The notes: generated from the letters alone by a model not told the origin. DNA of 64,000 nucleotides from Intestinimonas timonensis (GCF_900626145.1 NZ_LR130817.1:896698-960697); one strand, 5' to 3'. Positions 36,138 through 46,444 are shown, numbered from the stretch's first letter. Made by a program: numbers and translations.

Positions 36138-37823
36138 ATGATTAAAAATCCCGAGAACAAGTATATCCCTTTTGTGCCGCTGAAAATGGAGCATCGCGCT
36201 TGGCCCGATAAGGAAATCACGCAGCCCCCTATTTGGTGCTCAGTAGACCTGCGGGATGGCAACCAGGCGCTGGTGGACCCCATGAATCTGGAGGAAAAGC
36301 TGGAGTACTTCCATACCCTGGTAGACATTGGTGTCAAGGAGATCGAGATCGGCTTTCCCTCCGCCTCTGAGACGGAATATGAGATCTGCCGGGAGCTGAT
36401 CGATGGTGGCCATATCCCTGACGATGTGACCATCCAGGTGCTGGTCCAGGCCCGCCCCCATCTCATCAAGAAAACTTTTGAGGCCATCCAGGGCGCCAAG
36501 AATGTGATCCTCCACTTCTATAACTCCACCTCGACGCTCCAGCGGAAGGTGGTCTTCCATATGGACATGGACGGCATCACTAAGATCGCCACCGACGCTG
36601 CGGATCTCATCTATGAGATGAGCAAGCCTATGCTGGAGCAGGGCATGAACCTGCGCTATCAGTACTCTCCGGAGTCCTTTATGGGTACAGAGATGGACTA
36701 TGCAGTCGAGATTTGTCAGGCGGTGCTGGAGCACCTCCATGCTACCCCGGAGAACAAGGTCATTCTGAACCTTCCCACCACCGTGGAGAACTGCATGCCC
36801 AACTACTTTGCCGACGAGATCGAGTACTTCATCTCTAAGCTGACCAGCCGGGACTGTGCCATCATCTCCCTCCACCCCCACAATGACCGTGGTGAGGGTG
36901 TGGCCACCGCCGAGATGGGCATGCTGGCCGGCGCCGAGCGCATCGAGGCTACCCTCTTCGGCAACGGCGAGCGCACCGGCAACGTGGACATGGTCACTCT
37001 GGCCATGAACATGTATATCCAGGGTGTGGACCCCAAGCTGGACTTCTCCAATATCAACAAGATCAAAGAGATGTATGAGCGCTGCACAAAGATGAAGGTG
37101 GGAGAGCGGCAGCCCTACGCCGGCGAGCTGGTCTTCACTGCCTTCTCCGGGTCCCATCAGGACGCCATCAATAAGGGCACTCAGTACATGGAGGAGAGCC
37201 ACAGCGACAAATGGGAGATTCCCTATCTGCCCATCGATCCGGCTGACGTGGGCCGGGAGTACGAGCCCATTATCCGTATCAACTCCCAGTCCGGCAAGGG
37301 CGGTGCCGCCTTTGTCATGCAGCATACCTTTGGCTTCGATCTGCCCAAAGCGATGCACCCCGAGTTCGGCAATATCGTCCAGGTGGAGACGGATCGAGTG
37401 GGCACGGAGCTCAAGCCGGAGCGCATCTTTGAATTGTTCCGGGAAAATTACATAGATGCCACCAAGCCCTATGAGCTGGTGCGTCACTCCTTTGCAGAGT
37501 TCACCGATGAGGAGGGCCACTCTCACGTCACCTTTGCCGGTACACTCCGGCATACGGATACCACCTTCCAGGTCCAGGGTTCCGGCAATGGACCTATCGA
37601 CGCTTTCTTCAATGCAATCCATGGCCAGAAGATGGATCGTTTTACTTTCGTAGACTACAAAGAGCACGCCATCAAGCAGGGCTCTGACTCTCAGGCGGTG
37701 GCCTACATCCACCTTCAGGACGAGGATGGTAAAGACTGGTTTGGTGTGGGTATGAGTCACAATATCAACCTGGCACCGCTGAAAGGCATCCTTTCCGCCA
37801 TTAATCGCGCTGCCAAGGACTAA
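36138..37823 (+). CDS. leuA: 2-isopropylmalate synthase
   Basis: LeuA condenses acetyl-CoA with 2-ketoisovalerate, the first step of leucine synthesis. The start ATG 36138 follows TAAGGAGGAAGAC. The 561-residue product has the HMGL-like TIM barrel opening (WCSVDLRDGNQALVDPM near residue 35) and the metal-binding HPHNDRGEGVA near 248. A C-terminal regulatory domain (about 430-555) would bind leucine. It is the longer LeuA type seen in actinobacteria and clostridia. Controlled by the T-box leader upstream; no other leu gene follows. Confidence 0.94.
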   Translation: MIKNPENKYIPFVPLKMEHRAWPDKEITQPPIWCSVDLRDGNQALVDPMNLEEKLEYFHTLVDIGVKEIEIGFPSASETEYEICRELIDGGHIPDDVTIQVLVQARPHLIKKTFEAIQGAKNVILHFYNSTSTLQRKVVFHMDMDGITKIATDAADLIYEMSKPMLEQGMNLRYQYSPESFMGTEMDYAVEICQAVLEHLHATPENKVILNLPTTVENCMPNYFADEIEYFISKLTSRDCAIISLHPHNDRGEGVATAEMGMLAGAERIEATLFGNGERTGNVDMVTLAMNMYIQGVDPKLDFSNINKIKEMYERCTKMKVGERQPYAGELVFTAFSGSHQDAINKGTQYMEESHSDKWEIPYLPIDPADVGREYEPIIRINSQSGKGGAAFVMQHTFGFDLPKAMHPEFGNIVQVETDRVGTELKPERIFELFRENYIDATKPYELVRHSFAEFTDEEGHSHVTFAGTLRHTDTTFQVQGSGNGPIDAFFNAIHGQKMDRFTFVDYKEHAIKQGSDSQAVAYIHLQDEDGKDWFGVGMSHNINLAPLKGILSAINRAAKD

Positions 37824-37833
37824 GAGTCCATAT

Positions 37834-37873
37834 AAAAAAGCGGACGTATCACCACTGGTGATACGTCCGCTTT
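37834..37873 (+). terminator. leuA terminator
   Basis: Long stem AAAGCGGACGTATCACC / GGTGATACGTCCGCTTT with a 3-base loop. Confidence 0.9.
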
Positions 37874-37894
37874 CCTTATGTGTGTATCCCGGGA

Positions 37895-38560
<666 letters not shown>

Positions 38561-38627
38561 GCTCATGACCTCCAACCCAGCCTATGCCGGATGTACCGGG
38601 ACTGTGACGGAATGGAGAACAAAGAAA

Positions 38628-38659
38628 GAGACGCCGGAGAGGAGTCTCTCCGGCGTCTC
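38628..38659 (-). terminator. Terminator of the 36-residue gene
   Basis: Perfect 14-bp stem GAGACGCCGGAGAG / CTCTCCGGCGTCTC with a 4-base loop; TTTCTTTG follows on the minus strand. Confidence 0.75.
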
Positions 38660-38680
38660 GTACCTGTTGACTATGTCTGC

Positions 38681-38791
38681 TCAGGAGCGGGTCTGGTCAG
38701 ACTTCTTCTGCTCCTTCTTACGGTTCTGTGCAGGCTGCTCCTCCTTACGGGCCTGGGGCTCGGTGCGGGTGGGCTTCTGATCGTCCTTCAT
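38681..38791 (-). CDS. Small charged protein, 36 residues
   Basis: A short frame MKDDQKPTRTEPQARKEEQ... rich in Lys, Glu, Gln and Pro. It has a proper AGAGGTGATTACACC leader before the ATG and a strong terminator 22 bp after the stop, so expression is credible. No family recognised. It lies just upstream of the collagen-like gene on the same strand but is separated from it by its own terminator; small spore or stress proteins often look like this. Confidence 0.5.
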   Translation of the reverse strand: MKDDQKPTRTEPQARKEEQPAQNRKKEQKKSDQTRS

Positions 38792-38976
38792 GGTGTAATC
38801 ACCTCTTTTCCAGCCGGGCACAGGCTGAAGCGGATGGTTTCCGCCGGACCTCTGCCGTTCTGAGACTAGTATGGCGCACCTCGTATCAAACTATACACAC
38901 TTTTTCCGTCAGAGGATATTTTTACATCTTGAGCCCCCAAGTTTTTCAAAAAAATATACCATCTCTACAGGTACTG

Positions 38977-38985
38977 TGGTATAAT
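38977..38985 (+). promoter_or_regulatory. Extended -10 promoter of nrdR
   Basis: TGGTATAAT, with only a weak -35 (TACCAT), lies 53 bp before the GTG start. Confidence 0.55.
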
Positions 38986-39037
38986 GCGTGCAAGAGAAAT
39001 TTTGGACCAGCAGGACTGAAAGAAGGAGGCGGTACCC

Positions 39038-39493
39038 GTGAAGTGCCCGTTCTGCGGAAATCTGGAGAGCAAGGTTGTAGATTCACGACCCTCTGACGAG
39101 GGCACCAGCATTCGGCGCAGGAGGGAGTGCCTGGAGTGCCATAAGCGTTTCACCACTTATGAGACGATGGAAAGCCTGCCGCTGGTTGTAATTAAAAAAG
39201 ACGGTAGCCGTCAGACCTTTGATAAGGACAAGTTGTTGGGAAGTATGCTCAAGGCCTGCGAGAAGCGTTCGGTCCCTATGTCCAAGCTGGAAAAAATCGC
39301 AGTGGAGATCGAGCAGGCCCTCCAAAACGACATGGAGCGGGAGGTCAACTCTTCGGTCATCGGCGAGTTGGTAATGGAAAAGCTCAAGGATGTGGACGAG
39401 GTGGCCTATGTGCGCTTCGCTTCGGTTTACCGCCAATTCAAGGACATTGGTACCTTTATGGAAGAGTTAAGCAAACTCATCGACAGCAAATAA
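39038..39493 (+). CDS. nrdR: Transcriptional repressor NrdR
   Basis: NrdR represses ribonucleotide reductase genes in response to (d)ATP. The start is GTG at 39038 after AGAAGGAGGCGG. The 151-residue product has the zinc ribbon (CPFCG near residue 3 and CLECHKRF near 31) and the ATP-cone ([19 protein letters not shown] near 48). Full length. Confidence 0.97.
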   Translation: MKCPFCGNLESKVVDSRPSDEGTSIRRRRECLECHKRFTTYETMESLPLVVIKKDGSRQTFDKDKLLGSMLKACEKRSVPMSKLEKIAVEIEQALQNDMEREVNSSVIGELVMEKLKDVDEVAYVRFASVYRQFKDIGTFMEELSKLIDSK

Positions 39494-39868
39494 TGATGAC
39501 CCCGTCCCCCGAAAAATGGCACATCGTCCCATGATTTTGACCCAAATTTGAAGCGAGAGTGCGTTGGAAATATCCAGCGCGCCCTCGCTTTTTTCATGCC
39601 CTGAAACAGGATATAGAATGAAATAAGGGTTAAGAATCGTTTGAATTTCTTTGCGGATTGGATGCAATACTGCTGTAAATGCGGTGTAATTGTTGCAAAC
39701 GGCGGAGCGTGTTCGGACGGTGAGGGGAGCGTGGTTGGGAGCAGGAGTGGCGCGTCAAAATGATGCGGACAAGCGACGGAAATAAAATGGACGGGGACAA
39801 ATAAAAAAGCTGGCCCGGACAAATGTCCGGGCCAGCCTTTTGCTGTTTAATAGGGAATGAGGGAAGGC
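39494..39868. other. Non-coding gap between nrdR and the 5'-nucleotidase gene
   Basis: An imperfect hairpin with T6 at 39552-39594 can end nrdR. A strong bidirectional hairpin is at 39803-39841. The 200 bp between show no gene or promoter that I can support. Confidence 0.6.
39803..39841. terminator. Terminator of the 5'-nucleotidase gene
   Basis: Stem AAGCTGGCCCGGAC / GTCCGGGCCAGCCTT with flanking A6 and T4. Confidence 0.85.
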
Positions 39869-42154
39869 TTATGCCGCAGCCTCAACAGCGGTGAGGGCGG
39901 CGATCATGGCGTCGGCCTCAGTGCTGGTGATGGTGCCCTGAGGATTAAAGGCGTTGTCCTCGCCAACGGTGATGTACTGGGCGATGACGTTCCACATGAC
40001 ACCGTCGGCAGCCCAACCGGAGATGGAGGCAGCGTCGGTGTAGGGGATCTGGACAGCCCAGGCACCGGTGGGGCCCTTCTCCAGAGCGGTGGCGGCGTTC
40101 ATCAGCATGATGGCGGCCTGCTCACGGGTGATGGCCTGATCGGGCAGGAACTTGCCGGTACCGTCGCCGGAAATGATACCCTGGTCGGCGGCCCAGTCCG
40201 CGGCGTAGCTGTCGGTCACATCGATGAAGGCAGCGGGGGAAACCTCCACGGAGGCATCGCCCACGATAGCGGTGTAGAGCTTCTCCACAAAGTCCTGACG
40301 GGTGATGGTGTCGGCCACCTCAGTGCTCTCGCTGGCGCCGGCATTGAGCGTCCAGTGGCTCTTGGCCTCGGGCGGGGTGATGTCCTTGCCCTCGGCGGTC
40401 ATGGCCTTGATGTACTCAGCGATAACCAGGGTGACGGAGCCGCCGATGGAGCCGAACTCCTCAGAGACAGAGCCATCCCACAGCACAGCGTCGGTGCCCA
40501 TGGTGATGCCGGTGGTGGCGTACCAGCCAAATTCATCGCCGGCGGCGTTGGCGGACAGCCGGTAGGAGTTGAGGGCCACGGTAAAGGTCTGGTCGTCGGT
40601 GACGGGCTGACCCTGATAGGTCAGATTGACCACGCGGCTGCCCTCGGGGTTGCCCATGTAGATGTCATAATCCATGCCGTAGAGCTGGTCGGTGCCGAAG
40701 CCGCCGCCGGTGATGGTGCCGTCGGCCTCCACGGTGAAGTCCTTGGTGCAGTCCTCCAGCCAGTCCTTGATCTGCTTGCCGGTCATCTGGATCATGTAGA
40801 TGAGGTTGTTATCGTACTTGTAGAAGGAGTAGCAGTCCTTCAGGCTGATGGGGGCGGTCTCTGCATCGCCAAGGAGCTGGCCGATGCAGAAATCCTTGTT
40901 GGCCACGGGGGAGGCCAGGGACAGCTGGGCGCCGGTGGCCCACAGCTGGGCCTCGTGGACCAGGTTCATAGTGTCGCTCTGGACATGGAAGAGATCCGTC
41001 TCGTCGTCCCAGTCGCCGGAGAGGGTGCCGATCTGCTCAGTGATGAAGGGCAGGGTCCGGTCATAGTAGGGCTGCATGAGCTCCTTAAGGCCGGCGTCGT
41101 TCTCATAGGCATTCAGGTCCAGGTTTTCACTCTGGCCGATGGTGAAGGTGCCGTCGGCGGCGATGGTGACCACGGTCTTGGTCAGGGTGGAGGTGCCGCC
41201 GTTGACGCAGGGGACGGTCTGGCCGTCGGCGTTCTTCATCTCGGTCACACCCACGGTGTGGTTGTGACCGGCGATGACCATATCAATACCGGTGGTGTTC
41301 TCCACCATGTGGCGAACCTGGTTCTCGGGGGAGAAGTCGGTCTTGCCGGTATCCACGGCGTCGCCGTCACCGGCGCCCACCAGGCCACTGTCTTCGCCGG
41401 AGTGGCAGGAGACGATGACAAAGTCGCAGCCCTCATCCTCGCGGAGGGCCTTCTGCCAGTAGTTCACCCACTCATAGGCGTAGGTCCGGTCGGTGTTGTC
41501 CTTGTGGACGAAGTCGGAGCCCTCATAGTGGGTGGGCAGATCCCAGTTGGGGACGTTCACATTCTCGAAGCCAAGAATGCCTACCTTGAACTCCTTGCCG
41601 CCAACATCAAAGGTCATGACCTTGTAGGGGGTGAGGTTGGGCTCCTGGGTCTCGATGTTGATGTAGTTGGCGCACAGGGCGCTTACCGGGGTGCCGGGGT
41701 ACTTGTCGGTGGTATCGGCCAGCATGTCATAGAAAATCTGCTGGGTCTCCATGTCGAAATTGAACTCGTGGTTGCCGGGGATGAAGGCGTCGTAGCCGAT
41801 GTACCGGAGGCAGATGGCCATGGGGTTGTCCACGCCGCCCTCCATGTTCATGTTGTAGCTGATGATGGAGCTGCCCTGGATGATGTCACCGTTGTCGATG
41901 AGAATGGTGCCGTCCATGGCCGCCCGCTCTTCCTTCATGGCGGTGGCCACCTTCAGGTAGCTGTTCTTGACTTCCTTGCCGTCAATGGGATTGAGGTCGT
42001 AGCACTTTCCGTGCATGTCGGTGGTGGAGTAGATGCCGAGGGTAAAGGCATCGTCCTCAGCGGCGAAGGCGGTGACACCAGCGCAGCCGACCAGCATGAC
42101 AGCGGCCAGCGTTCCGGCCGCCACACGGCGCAGGGTGGGGTGATGCTGTTCCAT
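39869..42154 (-). CDS. Secreted 5'-nucleotidase/2',3'-cyclic phosphodiesterase with SLH repeats
   Basis: The start ATG 42154 follows GAGGAGATCAC and leads into a signal peptide (AAGTLAAVMLVGCAGVTAFA). The 761-residue product has the metallophosphatase domain with STTDMHG near residue 42, NGDIIQG near 86 and GNHEFNFD near 125, and a GHNHT block near 290. A 5'-nucleotidase C-terminal domain (about 330-560) follows. The tail carries about two SLH-type repeats (FIDVTDSYAADWAADQGIISGDGTGKF and ITREQAAIML), for attachment to the cell wall. Probably salvages extracellular nucleotides. Confidence 0.92.
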   Translation of the reverse strand: MEQHHPTLRRVAAGTLAAVMLVGCAGVTAFAAEDDAFTLGIYSTTDMHGKCYDLNPIDGKEVKNSYLKVATAMKEERAAMDGTILIDNGDIIQGSSIISYNMNMEGGVDNPMAICLRYIGYDAFIPGNHEFNFDMETQQIFYDMLADTTDKYPGTPVSALCANYINIETQEPNLTPYKVMTFDVGGKEFKVGILGFENVNVPNWDLPTHYEGSDFVHKDNTDRTYAYEWVNYWQKALREDEGCDFVIVSCHSGEDSGLVGAGDGDAVDTGKTDFSPENQVRHMVENTTGIDMVIAGHNHTVGVTEMKNADGQTVPCVNGGTSTLTKTVVTIAADGTFTIGQSENLDLNAYENDAGLKELMQPYYDRTLPFITEQIGTLSGDWDDETDLFHVQSDTMNLVHEAQLWATGAQLSLASPVANKDFCIGQLLGDAETAPISLKDCYSFYKYDNNLIYMIQMTGKQIKDWLEDCTKDFTVEADGTITGGGFGTDQLYGMDYDIYMGNPEGSRVVNLTYQGQPVTDDQTFTVALNSYRLSANAAGDEFGWYATTGITMGTDAVLWDGSVSEEFGSIGGSVTLVIAEYIKAMTAEGKDITPPEAKSHWTLNAGASESTEVADTITRQDFVEKLYTAIVGDASVEVSPAAFIDVTDSYAADWAADQGIISGDGTGKFLPDQAITREQAAIMLMNAATALEKGPTGAWAVQIPYTDAASISGWAADGVMWNVIAQYITVGEDNAFNPQGTITSTEADAMIAALTAVEAAA

Positions 42155-42293
42155 GTGATCTCCTCTTTTCCTTTTATTGGCGTCAGGACAAACCTGAGTC
42201 ACCCCCATTATACTCTCTTCGTCATAAGGTGACAAGGGGGAGGAGCTAAAGCAGAGGCTTTGCGATGGAACAGGAAAGGCCCACCCTGTGGGA

Positions 42294-42674
42294 TCACAGA
42301 AGATTTTGCAGGTTGAACTGCTCCATGGAGGCTACTAGCTCCAGCCGGGCGATAAGACGGGCGTTGGAGGCGGCGTACTCCTGGGGCTCCCGGGTGCGAA
42401 GAAAGCCCTCTACCTCCCGGAAGCTGGTATAGACCTCATCGGTGTCGGCGTGGCGAAGGGTGGTATAAAGGTAGAGCTCCCGGGCTTGCCAGTGCTTCAG
42501 TGCCTCCCGGGTCAGAGCATCCGCCTCCTCCCAGTCTTCCTGCTGAGCCAGGATCTGGGCCTCCTCCAACAGGTCAGTGATGGTCCCGGTGAGGTGCTTG
42601 AGATAGAGGGAGTTGCCCACGGTGGCGGCGAAAATCAATACCAGCAGGGCCAGGGAGATCCAAAGCCGCCGCAT
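42294..42674 (-). CDS. DUF4363 family protein
   Basis: A 126-residue protein from ATG 42674 (GGGAGGCGGTGTG upstream). It has one N-terminal membrane segment (LWISLALLVLIFAATVGNSLYL) and an extracytoplasmic helical domain with the family pattern of alternating helices (LLEEAQILAQQEDWEEADALTREALKHW). It starts one base after the DUF421 stop. The DUF421-DUF4363 pair recurs in spore-forming clostridia. Confidence 0.85.
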   Translation of the reverse strand: MRRLWISLALLVLIFAATVGNSLYLKHLTGTITDLLEEAQILAQQEDWEEADALTREALKHWQARELYLYTTLRHADTDEVYTSFREVEGFLRTREPQEYAASNARLIARLELVASMEQFNLQNLL

Positions 42675-42675
42675 C

Positions 42676-43353
42676 TCACACCGCCTCCCGGGCCACGAAG
42701 CAGATGCCGCCCGCCTCGTCCACAGTGAGCAGGAAGACCTGGGAGGGTGAGCACACCCCATGCTCAGCCAGCCGCTGGTCCAGCCAATTCCGGTCCAAGC
42801 CCTGGGCCTTTAGGGCCTTTTCCATGAGACGGCCATCGTTGATGAGCACCACCGGCAGGCCGGGTTCCTGAGGGGAGAGGCCCATCTGACCGGCGGTCAC
42901 CGGCTGTTCGGCGGCCTTGGGCAGGACGGACACCCGACCGCTGGTCTCCAGGATGGCGTATTTGACGGTATTGAGGTCGGTAATGCCCTGAGCACGGAGT
43001 TCCTCATGTAGTTCGTCCACAGTGAAACGGTTGCGGCGCATCTCCTGCTGATCCACCTTGCCGTCTCTGACGATAACGCTGGGACGGCCGCAAAGCACAG
43101 CACGGAAGCGGACGCTGCGCATGGTAAGCACCGAGAGAATCATGGTAACACAGAGCAGGGCGAGGATGGGGAGTACACCGGAGAGCAGCGGAATTCCAAA
43201 GTCCTGCATGGGCACGGCGGCGAGATCCGCGATGATGAGATCCAGCACCAGCTCCGAGGGCTCCAGTTCTCCCACTTGGCGCTTACCCATGAGTCGGATC
43301 CCCAAAATGATGAGAAGATAGAGGATGACGGTGCGCACCACGCCAATGACCAT
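42676..43353 (-). CDS. DUF421 (YetF/YcaP-like) membrane protein
   Basis: The 225-residue protein has three N-terminal membrane spans and the family core LGIRLMGKRQVGELEPSEL near residues 17-36, with LMRRNRFTVDEL-like REMRRNRFT near 105. The C-terminal soluble domain is of the YetF type. B. subtilis members of this family affect spore germinant receptor function; that role is only suggested here. Operon partner of the DUF4363 gene. Confidence 0.9.
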   Translation of the reverse strand: MVIGVVRTVILYLLIILGIRLMGKRQVGELEPSELVLDLIIADLAAVPMQDFGIPLLSGVLPILALLCVTMILSVLTMRSVRFRAVLCGRPSVIVRDGKVDQQEMRRNRFTVDELHEELRAQGITDLNTVKYAILETSGRVSVLPKAAEQPVTAGQMGLSPQEPGLPVVLINDGRLMEKALKAQGLDRNWLDQRLAEHGVCSPSQVFLLTVDEAGGICFVAREAV

Positions 43354-43528
43354 GATCAGGACCTCCAGAGAAATAAAGTAGTCTCATCAGTATGAACTCA
43401 AAAAGGACATTTTATTCCCATAATGGGCACATCTGGCGGGAAAAAGACGATGCAGCCAGCATATTTTCCCAGGGATGGTTTTGTGGTATCCTTTTTCCAG
43501 TAACCAAACTGTAAGGAGGAGTGGCAAC

Positions 43529-44665
43529 ATGAAAAAACGCATCCTGTCCCTGGTGCTGGCCAGCGCCCTGTGCCTGAGCCTGACAGCCCCGGCCCTGGCC
43601 GCCGGGCTGGACAACTTCGACAAGGTGAATACCTATACCACCGGGCAGTTCACCGACGTCCCTGCCGACGCCTGGTTTGCTCCCAACGTCCAAACCGCCT
43701 ATGAACTGGACCTGATGACCGGCAGTAGCGAGACCACCTTCAACCCCAACGGCAACCTGACCGTTGCCGAGGCCCTGGTCCTGGCCTGCCGCCTCCACAG
43801 CACCTATGTGGGGGACGGGGAGACCTTCGCCGTTGACGGCGGCACCTGGTATCAGCCCTATGTGGACTACGCTGTGGCCAGCGGGATCATTGCCGCCAAC
43901 GCCTACACCGACTACACAGCCACCGCCACCCGGGCCCAGTTCGCCGCTATTCTGGCCGCCGCTCTGCCAGACGAGGCCCTGCCCGCCATCAACTCGGTGA
44001 CCGCTCTGCCCGACCTGGACGGCAGCGCCGCCTACGCCGCCGCCGTGCTGAAGCTCTACAACGCCGGCATCCTCACCGGCAGCGACGCCGCCGGGTCCTT
44101 CAAGCCCACCAGCACCATCCAGCGCTCCGAGGTGGCCACCATCGTCACCCGCATGGCCGACAAGAGTCTGCGTAAGACCTTCACCCTCTCTGCCGCCCCC
44201 AGTACACCTAATGTTCCCGCCTCCACCAAGAAGTTCGACGGCCCCATCACCCTGGATGATCTGCAGGGTGTTTGGTATGCGGAATCGTATAATTACGGTG
44301 CGCTGACGATGAAGTCTGAGCTTATCTTCAATGGAGATAACCTTACACTCATCAGATATCACGCTGACAGCGAAAGATATAACGCCTGGAAAGGCACGGT
44401 CACCGTACATTCTGAGATGCTGGCCTCGGACCCCAACGTGTGCCACATGGTGCTGGAGATGTCGGATTACCTGTATGTTTCCGTTATAAACGGAAACGGC
44501 CGTGTAGATGAGGGCGTCGAATGTCCGTCCTTGAATTATGATTCCAATATTATGCTGGAGGAGGATTGTTTTAAGCAGGGCTCGAGCACGTTTAGGCCTT
44601 GTTTGAAAAATAAAAGTTGCACAAGAAACCAAGTTATGCGAAGCTATGAGCATGAAACGATATGA
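43529..44665 (+). CDS. SLH-domain surface protein, 3' end replaced by an IS
   Basis: Start ATG 43529 after GTAAGGAGGAG; signal peptide LSLVLASALCLSLTAPALA. Three SLH-type repeats cover about residues 30-210 (FTDVPADAWFAPNVQTAYEL, then WYQPYVDYAVASGIIAA, then AVLKLYNAGILTGSDAAGSF). A beta-rich domain follows (DDLQGVWYAESYNYG). The IS at 44595 enters after codon 355. Splicing out the IS gives FILPQK-stop at 45459-45461, only five residues beyond the break. The present frame instead runs 24 codons into the IS, so the protein is nearly complete. Confidence 0.85.
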   Translation: MKKRILSLVLASALCLSLTAPALAAGLDNFDKVNTYTTGQFTDVPADAWFAPNVQTAYELDLMTGSSETTFNPNGNLTVAEALVLACRLHSTYVGDGETFAVDGGTWYQPYVDYAVASGIIAANAYTDYTATATRAQFAAILAAALPDEALPAINSVTALPDLDGSAAYAAAVLKLYNAGILTGSDAAGSFKPTSTIQRSEVATIVTRMADKSLRKTFTLSAAPSTPNVPASTKKFDGPITLDDLQGVWYAESYNYGALTMKSELIFNGDNLTLIRYHADSERYNAWKGTVTVHSEMLASDPNVCHMVLEMSDYLYVSVINGNGRVDEGVECPSLNYDSNIMLEEDCFKQGSSTFRPCLKNKSCTRNQVMRSYEHETI

Positions 44666-45442
44666 ATTAACAAAAGAACAATGGGAACGAATCAAGCCGC
44701 TGCTGCCACCGGAAGAAACGGGAAAGCGGGGTCGTCCCCGGAAGGATAACGGGATCATGTTCAACGGAATGCTCTGAATCGTCCGGAGCGGTGCGCAGTG
44801 GCGTGAGCTGCCGGCGACCTATGGTCCTTGGCAGTCTATATACGCAAGATTCGCCAAATGGCGGAATGAGGGCACTCTGGAAGCGGTATTCCACACACGG
44901 TCTGCGGACGCGGATATGGAGAACCTGAGCATGGACTCCACTTGCGTAAAGGTGCATGAAAGCGCAAATGGCGGGGAAAAAAAACGGCGGATAAGGCGGT
45001 TGGCCGTACCAAAGGCGGGTGGAACACAAAGCTCCACGCTGTCGTAGACGGTCTGGGAAACCCGGTGGAGTTCCTTCTCTCCGCTGGAAATGACCACGAT
45101 TCGGTTCACGCTGTTGAACTGCTGAAAAAGGTCAGAATCGGCGGGAGTGCCGTGCTGGCAGACCGGGCCTATGGTGCCCGGACGATTCGGGAATATATCT
45201 CAGCGCACGGGGCCAGCTATGTGATCCCGCCGCAAAGCAACGTTTCCGATCCCTGGCCGGTTGACTGGCATCTGTATAAAGAACGCCATCTGGTGGAGTG
45301 TTTTTTCCAGAAAATCAAGTGGTTTCGCAGAATCGCCACCAGATATGACAAGTCGGATGCTTCCTTCCTAGCCTTTGTGTATCTTGCCTCCATCGCTATT
45401 TTGTTGCTTTAGCACAATCTCCGCCTTTTTTCAAACAAGCCC
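44595..45442 (+). mobile_element. IS5-like element, copy A (decayed)
   Basis: An 848-bp IS with ends GGCCTTGTTTGAAAAA and (inverted) GGGCTTGTTTGAAAAA, flanked by TA on both sides (44593-44594, 45443-45444). It is nearly identical to copy B at 56872-57718, but has eight A's instead of seven at the orfA/orfB junction and a TGA in orfA. Confidence 0.9.
44646..45412 (+). pseudogene. IS5-like transposase, broken (copy A)
   Basis: The orfA frame begins MKRYELTKEQWERIKP. It is stopped by TGA near 44776, where copy B has TGG (MLWIVRSG). The A8 run near 44978 also shifts orfA relative to orfB compared with A7 in copy B. The orfB part (RAYGARTIREYI, ECFFQKIKWFRR, YLASIAILLL) is otherwise intact. This copy cannot make a normal transposase without reversion. 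Confidence 0.85.
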
Positions 45443-45608
45443 TATTCTGCCTCAGAAGTAATGTGCATTGTTACATACCTGACTATCCGGCCAGCGGCCT
45501 CTACTTGCTGACCGCTTTTGGTATGCCCTTTTTCTTTCCTCAATTTTTCTTTATTTCCCTATTGACTTTTTATTTGCAGACTTCCAGATCTACGACGGAA
45601 CATACACC

Positions 45609-46307
45609 ATGACCTCAGAGCCCATCAACGAGGATGAAAATGTCAGAAAGCTTACGCTGAATACGACCTATGAGCAGGTGGATGGCAATTCTAAAGACGG
45701 CTTTAAGGTCACGGGAAACGATACCCGCACCATTGAATTTACCACCAACCTGTTGGTCCCCGAGGACTGCTTCATCTGGTCTGGGGCTACTTTCTACCGT
45801 GCCGAGCCGACGGTCAAGCAGGAGTATGAGACGGTGCTGGCCAACTTCGGCGGCATCAAAGACCCGGCAGACGCCGGATATCCCATGTATGCGGAGTTTC
45901 CTTCCATTCCGGACTTCGGGGCTATTTATGGTTTGGAGCGAATCCCGGCTCCCGATGAGGAAGACGTGCGGCTCCCTGCCGAGATGGAGGAAATTTTTGA
46001 TGCCGCAGACGCCTATACCTCTGATGTGACCACATATTATTACAGCGCCTACGACTTCCAGAAAAGGGAAAACTCCTTTTTCCCGCCTTATCTGGATATC
46101 GGCTTCTTTTATGACTATGAGGACGCCATGGAGGCCTGTGGATTTGAAGGAAAATTTCTGTCGAACATTTTGGGAGAAAAGAAGTTTTATTATGAAGGTT
46201 ACGGATATTTGGTTTCCTATACCATCCTTCATGTAGACCTCTCCTTTGCGACGGGACACGAAGACTACACAGGAGATAAAATTGCGATCTACATCCAACC
46301 CGCCTGA
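45609..46307 (+). CDS. Fragment or paralogue of the SLH protein's C-terminal domain
   Basis: The 232-residue frame begins at ATG 45609 without a good ribosome site, and the frame is open back to 45483 (for example FADFQIYDGTY). Its first 70 residues resemble the last domain of the IS-hit SLH protein: LLVPEDCFIWSGATFYR here aligns with MLEEDCFKQGSSTF there. It looks like a 5'-truncated paralogue that lost its signal peptide and SLH repeats. Whether it is expressed is doubtful. Confidence 0.5.
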   Translation: MTSEPINEDENVRKLTLNTTYEQVDGNSKDGFKVTGNDTRTIEFTTNLLVPEDCFIWSGATFYRAEPTVKQEYETVLANFGGIKDPADAGYPMYAEFPSIPDFGAIYGLERIPAPDEEDVRLPAEMEEIFDAADAYTSDVTTYYYSAYDFQKRENSFFPPYLDIGFFYDYEDAMEACGFEGKFLSNILGEKKFYYEGYGYLVSYTILHVDLSFATGHEDYTGDKIAIYIQPA

Positions 46308-46328
46308 CCGGGTTTCCTGATACATTGC

Positions 46329-46359
46329 GCGGGCCCTCAGGTACTCCGGGGGGCCCGCA
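46329..46359 (+). terminator. Hairpin after the SLH-protein fragment
   Basis: Stem GCGGGCCC / GGGCCCGC with a long loop and a weak T-run. Confidence 0.45.
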
Positions 46360-46444
46360 TTCGTTTATCAATCCGGCACAGGATGGGCAAAGCGGCTTTT
46401 TCGCTTCAGATCTATCTGTTTGCCTTTTGCCACCACCGTTCCTA

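Noticed and set aside
39857..42232. A 791-codon open frame antisense to the 5'-nucleotidase gene
   Set aside because: Same mirror effect: composition is low in complexity and no start signal is present, while the minus strand has signal peptide, catalytic motifs and SLH repeats.
44646..45412. Copy A transposase as a functional frameshifted gene
   Set aside because: Besides A8 at the junction, the TGA in place of a conserved Trp codon stops orfA early.
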